Below are positions 34,992 through 43,718 of a stretch of DNA of 64,000 bases, piece by piece. Below the pieces are notes generated by a model that saw only the letters and a list, made by a program, of their open reading frames with translations, was not told the DNA's origin and did no database searches. Position numbers and translations under genes: made by a program. The stretch is from Klebsiella quasivariicola (lineage in GTDB: Bacteria; Pseudomonadota; Gammaproteobacteria; Enterobacterales; Enterobacteriaceae), in the NCBI RefSeq assembly GCF_002269255.1, contig NZ_CP022823.1, positions 4,898,001 through 4,962,000 of the forward strand, in the 5' to 3' direction. Within the stretch, counting starts at the first letter, position 1. Every line of letters begins with the position of its first letter.

Positions 34992-37700
34992 TTACTGCCA
35001 GCCGTAGCGGCGGCTGTAGAAGCCCTTCACGGTCTGGGTCAGCACCATATAGCCCGCCAGGATCGCCACCAGCCACGGGAAGTAGCTCAGCGGCAGGGCC
35101 TGCAGCTGCAGATAGCCCGCCAGCGGCGAGAACGGCAGCGCAATACCCACCGCCATCACCACCAGGGTCATGGCGAACAGCGGCCAGGCGGCGCGGCTCT
35201 GAACGAACGGAATGCGGCGGGTACGGATCATATGCACAATCAGCGTCTGCGAGAGCAGCCCTTCAATAAACCAGCCGGACTGGAACAGGGTCTGCATCTC
35301 CACGGTATTGGCGTGGAACACCCACCACATCAGGCCGAAGGTGAGGATATCGAAAATCGAGCTGATCGGTCCAAAGAAGACCATAAAGCGCCCGAGATCG
35401 GCCGGGTTCCAGCGCTGCGGTTTACGGATCTGCTCATCATCGACGTTATCAAACGGGATCGCCACCTGGGAGACATCGTACAGCAGGTTCTGAATCAACA
35501 GGTGCAGCGGCAGCATCGGCAGGAACGGCAGGAAGGCGCTGGCCACCAGCACGCTGAAGACGTTGCCGAAGTTGGAGCTGGCGGTCATTTTGATGTACTT
35601 GAGCATGTTGGCGAAGGTGCGACGGCCCTCGATAACCCCCTCTTCCAGCACCATCAGGCTCTTTTCCAGCAGAATGATATCCGCCGCCTCGCGGGCAATA
35701 TCCACCGCGCCGTCAACCGAGATACCGATGTCCGCCGCGCGTAACGCCGGGGCGTCGTTGATGCCGTCCCCCATAAAGCCCACCACGTGGCCTTCGCGCT
35801 TGAGCAGCGTCACGATGCGCTCTTTATGCAGCGGCGCCAGACGCGCGAACAGCGTGGTGCGTTTCGCCAGCGCCGCCAGCTCGTCGTCGCTCATGGCTTC
35901 AATCTGACTGCCAATCACCACCTCGCCCGCATCCAGCCCTACTTCATGGCACACCTTCGCCGCCACCAGCTCGCTGTCGCCGGTGAGAATTTTCACCGTA
36001 ATACCGCTGGCCTTCAGCGCCTTCAGCGCCGGGGCGGTGGTCTCTTTCGGCGGATCGAGGAAGGCGATGTAGCCTTCGAGGATCAGGTCGGATTCATCCG
36101 CACGCTGATAGTCGCCTTCCCGCGCCGGCAGATATTTAGTGGCGACCGCTACCACCCGCAGTCCCTGACGGTTGAGGGTATCGGTGACCCGGCGGATGCG
36201 GCGCAGCATGGTGTCATCCAGCGGCACAATATCGCCGTTGTAGCGCACCTGGGTCGAGACGTTGAGGATCTCCTGCAGCGCCCCTTTGCAGATCAGCTGA
36301 TGCGCGGCGTCCTCCTCCTTCACCACCACCGACATGCGGCGGCGTTCGAAATCGAAGGGGATCTCATCCACCTTCTGCCAGCGCTCCGCCAGGCCGCGGG
36401 CGGCTTCCAGCTCAACGCCGTCCAGCACCGCGGTATCGAGCAAATTTTTCAGCCCGGTCTGGTAGTGGCTGTTCAGGCAGGCAGCATGCAGCACCCGCTC
36501 GCTGACCTTGCCGGAGACGTCGGTGTGGTTCTCCAGCACAATCTTATCCTGGGTCAGAGTGCCGGTTTTATCGGTGCAGAGAATATCCATCGCGCCAAAG
36601 TTCTGAATGGCGTCGAGGTGCTTAACGATAACTTTCTGCTTCGACAGCTTCACTGCGCCACGCGCCAGCGTCGAAGTGACAATCATCGGCAGCATCTCCG
36701 GCGTCAGGCCAACCGCGACCGACAGCGCAAACAGCGCCGCCTCCCACCAGTCGCCTTTGGTGTAGCCATTAATCAGCAGCACCACCGGGGCCATCACCAG
36801 CATAAAGCGGATCAGCAGCATACTGACGCGGCTGATGCCTTTCTGGAAAGCATTCGGCTCGCTCTCCTGCTCGCTGACGCGACCGGCCAGCTGACCAAAC
36901 CAGGTACGGCCGCCGGTGGCGAAGACGATCGCCTGCGCCGATCCGCTCACCACGTTGGTGCCCATAAAGCACAGGGTGTCGCACTCCAGCGGGTTCTGCT
37001 GCAGCGGATCGCGGCTGCGGGCCACTTTCTCCACCGGCAGCGATTCGCCGGTCAGCGAGGCCTGGGCGACGAACAGATCCCGCGCCTGCAGGATGCGCAG
37101 GTCGGCCGGGATCATGTCTCCCGCCGACAGCCGGATGATGTCGCCCGGCACCAGCTGGTCGATAGGCAGTTCCAGCCAGCGGCTCTCCCCCTGCTCGTTC
37201 ACCACCCGCAGCACGGTGGCGGTGTTGCTGACCATCGCCTTCAGCGCATCCGCCGCTTTGGTCGAACGCGCCTCCTGGATAAAGTTGAGCAACGTCGAGA
37301 TCCCCACCATCAGGGCAATCACCCCGGCGGCGAACAGATCTTCAGTCGAATAGGAGACGATGCCAAGCACCGTCAGCAGCAGGTTGAACGGGTTACGGTA
37401 GCAGGTCCACAGATGTACCCACCACGGGGAGGGCTTCTGCGCCGGGATCTGGTTGTCACCATGTTTGAGGATTTTCGCCGCCACTTCGCCTTCATTGAGC
37501 CCTTCAGGGTGGCTATCGAAGGCGCGCCAGATCTCCTGTTCGTCCATCGCCGCCACGTCCAGGCACTGCTGGCCCAGCGATTCAGGAATGGGGCCACTCG
37601 CCAGATGGCGGGCGTCCGGCAGCGGATCGCGCTGGACTAAACGGCGTGGCAGATGGCGGCTAAGCTGCGCGAACAGCTGCCGGGTATAATTTTTCAGCAT
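34992..37700 (-). CDS. mgtA: Magnesium-importing P-type ATPase
   Basis: A 902-residue P3B-type ATPase that brings Mg2+ into the cytoplasm. The phosphorylation motif DKTGTLTQ lies near residue 379, the actuator loop SLTGES near residue 215, and the hinge GDGINDAPAL near residue 645. The N-terminal positively charged tail precedes the first membrane pair (NPFNLLLTVLGIVSY). Expression is expected from a PhoP-dependent promoter and a long leader with the mgtL peptide, both visible upstream. Confidence 0.97.
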   Translation of the reverse strand: MLKNYTRQLFAQLSRHLPRRLVQRDPLPDARHLASGPIPESLGQQCLDVAAMDEQEIWRAFDSHPEGLNEGEVAAKILKHGDNQIPAQKPSPWWVHLWTCYRNPFNLLLTVLGIVSYSTEDLFAAGVIALMVGISTLLNFIQEARSTKAADALKAMVSNTATVLRVVNEQGESRWLELPIDQLVPGDIIRLSAGDMIPADLRILQARDLFVAQASLTGESLPVEKVARSRDPLQQNPLECDTLCFMGTNVVSGSAQAIVFATGGRTWFGQLAGRVSEQESEPNAFQKGISRVSMLLIRFMLVMAPVVLLINGYTKGDWWEAALFALSVAVGLTPEMLPMIVTSTLARGAVKLSKQKVIVKHLDAIQNFGAMDILCTDKTGTLTQDKIVLENHTDVSGKVSERVLHAACLNSHYQTGLKNLLDTAVLDGVELEAARGLAERWQKVDEIPFDFERRRMSVVVKEEDAAHQLICKGALQEILNVSTQVRYNGDIVPLDDTMLRRIRRVTDTLNRQGLRVVAVATKYLPAREGDYQRADESDLILEGYIAFLDPPKETTAPALKALKASGITVKILTGDSELVAAKVCHEVGLDAGEVVIGSQIEAMSDDELAALAKRTTLFARLAPLHKERIVTLLKREGHVVGFMGDGINDAPALRAADIGISVDGAVDIAREAADIILLEKSLMVLEEGVIEGRRTFANMLKYIKMTASSNFGNVFSVLVASAFLPFLPMLPLHLLIQNLLYDVSQVAIPFDNVDDEQIRKPQRWNPADLGRFMVFFGPISSIFDILTFGLMWWVFHANTVEMQTLFQSGWFIEGLLSQTLIVHMIRTRRIPFVQSRAAWPLFAMTLVVMAVGIALPFSPLAGYLQLQALPLSYFPWLVAILAGYMVLTQTVKGFYSRRYGWQ

Positions 37701-37968
37701 AAACAGTCCCTCCGCGCTCGCCGAAGCGAACGCAGCGTGGCCAACAGGCGTGAAAAAGCCTACCTGTCAGGCATGTTATTTTTATGGCAGGGACATCAAG
37801 GACGTCACTGCTTTACGCTTTCCGGTAAAGCAGTGTTAAACAGGCTTACCGGAAAGAAAGGTTGCTCCATCGAGGATGAGGAGTGGGATCGGGGTCCATA
37901 AATATCTCCGGTAAGTGAATATAAACGGCGCGAATTATAGCGCCTTCGCTGAGGATTGTGTGGCAATA
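37701..37968 (-). promoter_or_regulatory. mgtA 5' leader (Mg2+-sensing) region
   Basis: About 265 nt lie between the inferred transcription start (near 37968) and the mgtA start, close to the E. coli/Salmonella mgtA leader length. It includes mgtL near its 5' end. In those organisms the leader lets RNA polymerase continue when Mg2+ or proline is low. Several hairpin-forming stretches are visible, for example GCTTTACGCTTTCCGGTAAAGC (37811-37832 region). Confidence 0.75.
37846..37899 (-). CDS. mgtL: mgtA leader peptide MgtL
   Basis: A 17-codon peptide MDPDPTPHPRWSNLSFR with GGAG six bases upstream of the ATG. As I recall it, E. coli MgtL is [17 protein letters not shown]: the four proline codons at positions 3, 5, 7 and 9 are kept while the basic second half has changed. 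Ribosome slowing at these prolines is how the leader reports on proline and Mg2+ levels. Confidence 0.9.
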   Translation of the reverse strand: MDPDPTPHPRWSNLSFR

Positions 37969-37974
37969 ATGGCG

Positions 37975-38009
37975 ATGATAAACCCGCGCAACTAAACCGA
38001 ACGTAAACC
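37975..38009 (-). promoter_or_regulatory. PhoP-dependent mgtA promoter
   Basis: On the minus strand, a perfect PhoP box GGTTTA-N5-GGTTTA occupies 37993-38009. It is followed after 12 bp by a -10 element TATCAT (37975-37980), the spacing of class II PhoP promoters. A second TATAAT lies at 37934-37939 and may be a further start. Confidence 0.88.
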
Positions 38010-38079
38010 AGACTTTGCTCATTGCGGTTTGGTTGAGTAGCATTAGGCTCACTTCTACGAATCCTGACGAGAATTCCGC

Positions 38080-39027
38080 ATGCAGAACCGGCTGACCATC
38101 AAAGATATCGCGCGCTTAAGCGGCGTAGGGAAATCGACGGTATCCCGCGTCCTCAACAACGAGAGCGGGGTCAGTGAACGGACCCGCGAGCGTGTCGAAG
38201 CGGTAATGCAGCAGCACGGTTTTTCCCCATCCCGTTCGGCCCGCGCCATGCGCGGCCAGAGCGATAAAGTGGTGGCGATTATCGTCACCCGTCTGGATTC
38301 ACTGTCGGAAAATCTTGCCGTGCAGACCATGCTGCCCGCCTTTTATGAACAGGGTTACGATCCGATTATGATGGAGAGCCAGTTCTCCCCGGCGCTGGTG
38401 GAAGAGCATCTCGGTATGCTCGCCCGGCGCAATATTGACGGCGTGGTGCTGTTCGGTTTTACCGGCATCGACGAAGCGATGCTCGCCCCCTGGCGCGACA
38501 CCCTGGTGCTGATGGCCCGCGATGCCCCCGGCTTCGCCTCGGTGTGCTATGACGACGAGGGGGCCATCACGCTGCTGATGCAGCGGCTCTACGATCGCGG
38601 GCATCGCCATATTAGTTTTCTTGGCGTACCGCACAGCGACGTCACCACCGGTGAACGCCGCCATCTCGCCTACCTCGCCTTCTGTAAAAAGCATCGCCTG
38701 ACCCCCACCGCCGCCCTGCCGGGACTGGGCATGAAGCAGGGGTATGATACCGTCGCCAGCGTGCTGACGGCAGAGACCAGCGCCCTGGTCTGCGCGACGG
38801 ATACCCTCGCCCTCGGCGCCAGCAAGTATCTCCAGCAGCAGGGCCACGATGCGCTGCAGCTCGCCAGCGTCGGCAGCACGCCGCTGATGAAGTTTCTCCA
38901 CCCGGAAATCTTGACCGTCGATCCGGGCTATGCCGAGTCCGGACGCCGGGCCGCCCGGCAGCTGATCGAGCAGATCGCCGGCAGCGTCGATCCCCGCCAG
39001 ATCGTGATTCCCGCCGCCCTCAATTAA
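38080..39027 (+). CDS. treR: Trehalose operon repressor
   Basis: A 315-residue LacI-family repressor. The N-terminal helix-turn-helix is TIKDIARLSGVGKSTVSRVLNN (residues 6-27), followed by the hinge SRSARAMRG and a periplasmic-binding-like core that binds trehalose-6-phosphate. It is divergent from mgtL/mgtA and followed by treB, treC in the same orientation. Its predicted operator GGGAACGTTCCC lies at 39066 in front of treB. Confidence 0.96.
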   Translation: MQNRLTIKDIARLSGVGKSTVSRVLNNESGVSERTRERVEAVMQQHGFSPSRSARAMRGQSDKVVAIIVTRLDSLSENLAVQTMLPAFYEQGYDPIMMESQFSPALVEEHLGMLARRNIDGVVLFGFTGIDEAMLAPWRDTLVLMARDAPGFASVCYDDEGAITLLMQRLYDRGHRHISFLGVPHSDVTTGERRHLAYLAFCKKHRLTPTAALPGLGMKQGYDTVASVLTAETSALVCATDTLALGASKYLQQQGHDALQLASVGSTPLMKFLHPEILTVDPGYAESGRRAARQLIEQIAGSVDPRQIVIPAALN

Positions 39028-39065
39028 TCTCATTTGGGCGATTTATGTGATCGTCGCCGGGTTTC

Positions 39066-39077
39066 GGGAACGTTCCC
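39066..39077. promoter_or_regulatory. TreR operator before treB
   Basis: A perfect 12-bp palindrome GGGAACGTTCCC, a LacI-type operator with central CG, 80 bp before the treB start. A CRP-like half-site TTATGTGATCG lies just upstream (39043-39053), compatible with catabolite control. Confidence 0.85.
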
Positions 39078-39157
39078 ATTTTGCAAATCAAGCGGAACGG
39101 TTAGGATGCCCCCAAGGTAAAAACGGCATCTCTCCCCTCTGTTTTTGAGGCTTCATC

Positions 39158-40576
39158 ATGAGCAAAGTAAACCAGCAGGACATCGATAAACTGATCGAAC
39201 TGGTGGGCGGGCGCGGCAACATCGCCACCGTCAGCCACTGTATTACCCGTTTGCGCTTTGTGCTGAACGACCCGGCCATCGCCAGACCAAAAGAGATTGA
39301 GCAGCTGCGCATGGTGAAGGGATGCTTCACTAACGCCGGCCAGTTCCAGGTGGTCATCGGCACCGACGTCGGCGATTACTACAAGGCCCTGCTGGCGACC
39401 ACCGGCCAGACCTCCGCCGATAAAGAGCAGGTCAAGCAGGCCGCGCGGCAAAATATGAAGTGGCATGAACAGCTGATCTCGCACTTCGCCGAGATCTTCT
39501 TCCCGCTGCTGCCGGCGCTAATCAGCGGCGGTTTGATCCTCGGTTTCCGTAACGTCATCGGCGACCTACCCATGAGCAACGGCCAGACGCTGGCTCAGAT
39601 GCACCCGTCGCTGAAAACCATCTATGACTTCCTGTGGCTGATTGGCGAAGCGATCTTCTTCTATCTGCCGGTGGGGATCTGCTGGTCAGCGGTGAAGAAG
39701 ATGGGCGGCACGCCGATCCTCGGGATCGTCCTTGGCGTCACCCTCGTCTCCCCGCAGCTGATGAACGCCTATCTCCTCGGCCAGCAGGTGCCGGAGGTGT
39801 GGAACTTCGGCCTGTTTACCATTGCCAAAGTCGGCTACCAGGCGCAGGTGATCCCGGCGCTGCTGGCAGGCCTGACCTTAGGCTTTATCGAGACGCGCCT
39901 GAAACGCATCGTGCCTGACTACCTCTACCTGGTGATTGTCCCGGTCTGCTCGCTGATCCTCGCGGTGTTCCTCGCGCACGCCATTATCGGTCCGTTTGGC
40001 CGCCTGATCGGCGACGGCGTGGCCTTCGCGGTGCGCCATCTGTTAACCGGCAGCTTCGCGCCAATCGGCGCCGCACTGTTCGGTTTCCTCTATGCGCCGC
40101 TGGTGATTACCGGTGTTCACCAGACCACTCTCGCCATTGATATGCAGATGATCCAGAGCATGGGCGGTACGCCAGTATGGCCGCTGATCGCGCTGTCGAA
40201 CATTGCCCAGGCGTCGGCGGTGGTCGGCATCATCATCGCCAGCCGCAAGCAGAATGAACGTGAAATCTCGGTGCCGGCGGCAATCTCGGCTTACCTCGGG
40301 GTCACCGAGCCGGCGATGTACGGCATCAACCTGAAATACCGCTTCCCGATGCTGTGCGCGATGATTGGCTCCGGCCTCGCCGGTCTGCTGTGCGGCCTGA
40401 ACGGTGTGCTGGCGAACGGCATCGGCGTCGGCGGCCTGCCGGGGATCCTCTCCATCCAGCCAACCTACTGGCAGGTGTACGCCATGGCGATGGCCATCGC
40501 GGTGGTAGTGCCGATTATCCTCACCACCGTGGTGTATCAGCGCAAGTACCGTCAGGGCACCTTGCAGATTGTTTAA
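39158..40576 (+). CDS. treB: PTS trehalose-specific EIIBC component
   Basis: A 472-residue membrane permease of the glucose/sucrose PTS family. The N-terminal EIIB domain carries the phosphorylated Cys in VSHCITRLRF near residue 27. The EIIC domain from about residue 110 has around ten hydrophobic segments and the motif GVTEPAMYGIN near residue 385. No EIIA domain is fused; EIIA-Glc serves this transporter in E. coli. It imports trehalose as trehalose-6-phosphate for TreC. Confidence 0.96.
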   Translation: MSKVNQQDIDKLIELVGGRGNIATVSHCITRLRFVLNDPAIARPKEIEQLRMVKGCFTNAGQFQVVIGTDVGDYYKALLATTGQTSADKEQVKQAARQNMKWHEQLISHFAEIFFPLLPALISGGLILGFRNVIGDLPMSNGQTLAQMHPSLKTIYDFLWLIGEAIFFYLPVGICWSAVKKMGGTPILGIVLGVTLVSPQLMNAYLLGQQVPEVWNFGLFTIAKVGYQAQVIPALLAGLTLGFIETRLKRIVPDYLYLVIVPVCSLILAVFLAHAIIGPFGRLIGDGVAFAVRHLLTGSFAPIGAALFGFLYAPLVITGVHQTTLAIDMQMIQSMGGTPVWPLIALSNIAQASAVVGIIIASRKQNEREISVPAAISAYLGVTEPAMYGINLKYRFPMLCAMIGSGLAGLLCGLNGVLANGIGVGGLPGILSIQPTYWQVYAMAMAIAVVVPIILTTVVYQRKYRQGTLQIV

Positions 40577-40627
40577 CTTCTTCTTTCGGGGCGCGTTTGG
40601 CGCCCCTCGTTGCAGCAGGAAAGCACT

Positions 40628-42283
40628 ATGAATCATCTCCCCCACTGGTGGCAAAACGGCGTTATTTATCAAATCTATCCGAAGAGTTTTCAGGATACCA
40701 CCGGCAGCGGTACCGGCGATCTGCGCGGTGTCACCTCCCGTCTCGACTATCTGCAAAAGCTTGGGGTCGACGCCATCTGGCTGACGCCGTTCTACGTCTC
40801 ACCGCAGGTGGATAACGGCTACGATGTGGCGAACTACACCGCCATCGATCCCTCCTACGGCACAATGGCCGACTTTGACGCGCTGGTGGCGGAGGCGAAG
40901 GCCCGCGGCATCCGCATCGTGCTGGATATGGTGCTGAACCACACCTCGACCGAACACGCATGGTTCCGTCAGTCGCTGAATAAAGAGAGCCCCTATCGCC
41001 AGTTCTACATCTGGCGCGACGGCGAACCGGATGCCCTGCCGAATAACTGGCGCTCCAAGTTTGGCGGCAACGCCTGGCAGTGGCACGCCGACAGCGGGCA
41101 GTATTATCTGCACCTGTTCGCCATTGAACAGGCGGATCTCAACTGGGAGAACCCGGCGGTACGCGCCGAGCTGAAAAAGGTCTGCGAATTCTGGGCCGAC
41201 CGCGGCGTCGATGGCCTGCGCCTCGACGTGGTCAACCTGATCTCAAAAGACCAGACCTTTCCCTGCGATCTGGACGGGGATGGTCGCCGCTTCTATACCG
41301 ACGGCCCGCGGGTGCATGAGTTCCTGCAGGAGATGAGCCGCGATGTCTTTACCCCGCGTAACCTGATGACCGTCGGCGAGATGTCCTCCACCTCGCTGGA
41401 GCACTGCCAGCAGTACGCCGCGCTGGACAGCCGCGAGCTGTCGATGACCTTTAACTTCCACCATTTAAAGGTCGATTACCCCGGCGGCGAGAAGTGGACC
41501 CTCGCCCGTCCGGACTATGTGGCGCTGAAGGCGCTGTTCCGCCACTGGCAGCAGGGGATGCACAACCGGGCGTGGAATGCGCTGTTCTGGTGTAACCACG
41601 ACCAGCCGCGCATCGTCTCGCGCTTCGGCGATGAGGGCGAGTACCGGGTGCCGGCGGCAAAGATGCTGGCGATGGTACTGCACGGCATGCAGGGCACGCC
41701 CTATATCTACCAGGGCGAAGAGATCGGCATGACCAATCCGCACTTCAGCAGCATTAACGATTACCGTGACGTCGAAAGTCACAATATGTTTATCGAGCGT
41801 GCGGCGCAGGGGCAAAGCCCGGACGAGCTGCTGGCGATCCTCGCCAGCAAGTCGCGCGACAACAGCCGCACGCCGATGCCATGGCACGCCGGCAAGAACG
41901 GCGGCTTCAGTGACGGTGAGCCGTGGATCGGCCTTGGCGATAACTACCAGGAGATCAACGTCGAGGCGGCGCTGGCGGACCCCGATTCGGTGTTTTACAC
42001 CTATCAGCAACTGATCGCGCTGCGTAAAACCCTGCCGGTGCTGACCTGGGGTGATTACCAGGATCTGCTGCCAGAGCATCCGTCGCTGTGGTGCTATCGC
42101 CGTCAGTGGCAGGGGCAAACGCTGGTGGTCGCCGCTAACCTGAGCCGCGAGTTCCAGCCGTGGCAGCCGCCGGAGATGTCCGGCGACTGGCGGGCGCTGA
42201 TTGGCAACTATGCGGAAACGTCCAACCGCCCGGCGGCAATGACGCTGCGGCCGTTCGAAGCGGTATGGTGGGTGCAGGAGTAA
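40628..42283 (+). CDS. treC: Trehalose-6-phosphate hydrolase
   Basis: A 551-residue GH13 enzyme splitting trehalose-6-phosphate into glucose and glucose-6-phosphate. Catalytic regions: VLDMVLNHTS near residue 100, GLRLDVVNLI (nucleophile Asp near residue 200), VGEMSST (acid/base Glu near residue 254) and FWCNHDQPR near residue 325. The ATG at 40628 with AGGA-type site is preferred over an in-frame start six codons upstream. It follows treB by 51 bp in the same operon. Confidence 0.97.
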   Translation: MNHLPHWWQNGVIYQIYPKSFQDTTGSGTGDLRGVTSRLDYLQKLGVDAIWLTPFYVSPQVDNGYDVANYTAIDPSYGTMADFDALVAEAKARGIRIVLDMVLNHTSTEHAWFRQSLNKESPYRQFYIWRDGEPDALPNNWRSKFGGNAWQWHADSGQYYLHLFAIEQADLNWENPAVRAELKKVCEFWADRGVDGLRLDVVNLISKDQTFPCDLDGDGRRFYTDGPRVHEFLQEMSRDVFTPRNLMTVGEMSSTSLEHCQQYAALDSRELSMTFNFHHLKVDYPGGEKWTLARPDYVALKALFRHWQQGMHNRAWNALFWCNHDQPRIVSRFGDEGEYRVPAAKMLAMVLHGMQGTPYIYQGEEIGMTNPHFSSINDYRDVESHNMFIERAAQGQSPDELLAILASKSRDNSRTPMPWHAGKNGGFSDGEPWIGLGDNYQEINVEAALADPDSVFYTYQQLIALRKTLPVLTWGDYQDLLPEHPSLWCYRRQWQGQTLVVAANLSREFQPWQPPEMSGDWRALIGNYAETSNRPAAMTLRPFEAVWWVQE

Positions 42284-42290
42284 CGTTTTT

Positions 42291-42320
42291 CCCCGGTGGC
42301 GCGACGCTCACCGGGGCTAC
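42291..42320. repeat. REP-type palindrome after treC
   Basis: CCCCGGTGGC (42291-42300) pairs with the following CCGGGGCTAC region; a single REP unit between the convergent treC and EIIC genes. Confidence 0.7.
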
Positions 42321-42339
42321 CGGTTCGTGGGGCTCGAGA

Positions 42340-43692
42340 TTACGCGCGGTCGGCGTCAGGAAGGATAACGCTCTCCTGCGGCTGGGCTGAGGCGTGCTCT
42401 TCTTTTGCCTTCAGCCGGTCCCAGGCGCGGAAGAACGGATAATAGACCACCAGCGAAATGGTTAAATTCACCACCTGCAGCACCGTACCGGAAATATGGC
42501 CGCCGGTCGCCAGATAGCCGCTGATGAAAATCGGCGTAGTGAACGGCAGCGCAATCCCCGCCGGCGGCGCTACCAGCCCGATCGCCATCGCGGTATAGGA
42601 CACGATCACCAGCAGCACCGGGGTTAAAATAAACGGCAGGAAAAAGTACGGGTTCATCACCAGCGGGATGCCGAACACCATCGGCTCGCTGATGTTAAAC
42701 AACGCTCCGGGCGCGGCAATTTTCCCCAGCTGCTTCATCTGCTGGCTACGGCTACGCAGCAGCATAAAAATCACCAGCCCCAGCAGCGCGCCGGTACCGC
42801 CAGGGGCAATCCACAGATCGTAAAACTGCTGGGTAATGATGTGCGGGATCGGCTGGCCATTCTGGAAGGCCGTCAGGTTCTCGGACATATTCGACAGCCA
42901 CACCGGCTGGATAAACACCAGTACAATCGCGTCGCCATGCAGGCCCAGGGTCCACAAAATACCAATCACAATGACCGAAATAATCATCCCCGGCAGCGTA
43001 CCGCCGACGTGGTGCATCGGAATGCCAATTAAGGTAGCGATCATGCTGTTGATGTCGCCGAACGGCGAGGCCTCAACCGCCAGACGCAGCGCCAGCACCA
43101 CCGCCAGCACGCAAAAACCGGGGATCAGGGCGAGGAATGATTTGGCCACCGCTGGCGGCACGCCGTCCGGCATACGAATCACAAGATTACGGCTGGCGAC
43201 AAAACGGTAAATCTCCGTCGACAGCAGCGAAATGACAATGGCGACGAACAGCCCCTGGCTGCCGACCATGCTCACCGGAATGACCCCTTTAATTACCTCC
43301 GCCGCGCCGTGTACCGGCGTAAACAGGGTGTTCTGCGGGATCGTCATCATGAAGGCCACCAGCGACATCGCCCCGGCGCTCAGCGGGTCGAGGGTGCGAT
43401 ACTTCTCCGCCAGCCGGTAGGCGATGCCGAAGCTGGAAATCAGCGCCATGATGTCGTAGGTCGCTTTCACCGGGTACAGCATTTTATCGCGCCAGACCTC
43501 ACCAAACAGGCTGCTCATCATATCGGCATAGCCGGGGATCGGCAGGTAGGCGAAAATCAAAAAAAACGAACCAATCAGCATAAACGGCATATTCAGAATG
43601 ATGCCGTCGCGCACCGACAGGACGTGCTTTTGCCCGGCGATTTTCAGCGCTGCCGGCATGACGTAACGTTCAATCCAGCTTGTATTCGACAT
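42340..43692 (-). CDS. PTS EIIC component, lactose/cellobiose family
   Basis: A 450-residue membrane permease of the Lac/chitobiose EIIC family. It has about ten hydrophobic segments. Landmarks are LNMPFMLIGSFFLIFAYLP near residue 33, PMHHVGGTLPGM near residue 225, APGGTGALLGLVIFML near residue 295 and FNISEPMVFGIPLVMNP near residue 335, the last being the conserved sugar-site motif. With the EIIB gene upstream it would import a beta-glucoside as the 6-phosphate for the adjacent GH4 enzyme. No EIIA gene accompanies it. Third gene of the minus-strand operon. Confidence 0.92.
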   Translation of the reverse strand: MSNTSWIERYVMPAALKIAGQKHVLSVRDGIILNMPFMLIGSFFLIFAYLPIPGYADMMSSLFGEVWRDKMLYPVKATYDIMALISSFGIAYRLAEKYRTLDPLSAGAMSLVAFMMTIPQNTLFTPVHGAAEVIKGVIPVSMVGSQGLFVAIVISLLSTEIYRFVASRNLVIRMPDGVPPAVAKSFLALIPGFCVLAVVLALRLAVEASPFGDINSMIATLIGIPMHHVGGTLPGMIISVIVIGILWTLGLHGDAIVLVFIQPVWLSNMSENLTAFQNGQPIPHIITQQFYDLWIAPGGTGALLGLVIFMLLRSRSQQMKQLGKIAAPGALFNISEPMVFGIPLVMNPYFFLPFILTPVLLVIVSYTAMAIGLVAPPAGIALPFTTPIFISGYLATGGHISGTVLQVVNLTISLVVYYPFFRAWDRLKAKEEHASAQPQESVILPDADRA

Positions 43693-43718
43693 GGTGTGCT
43701 CCCGAGGGGAAATAGCAG

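Noticed and set aside
39043..39064. Full CRP site before treB.
   Set aside because: Only the left half (TGTGATCG) matches; the right half is missing, so it is noted only as a half-site.
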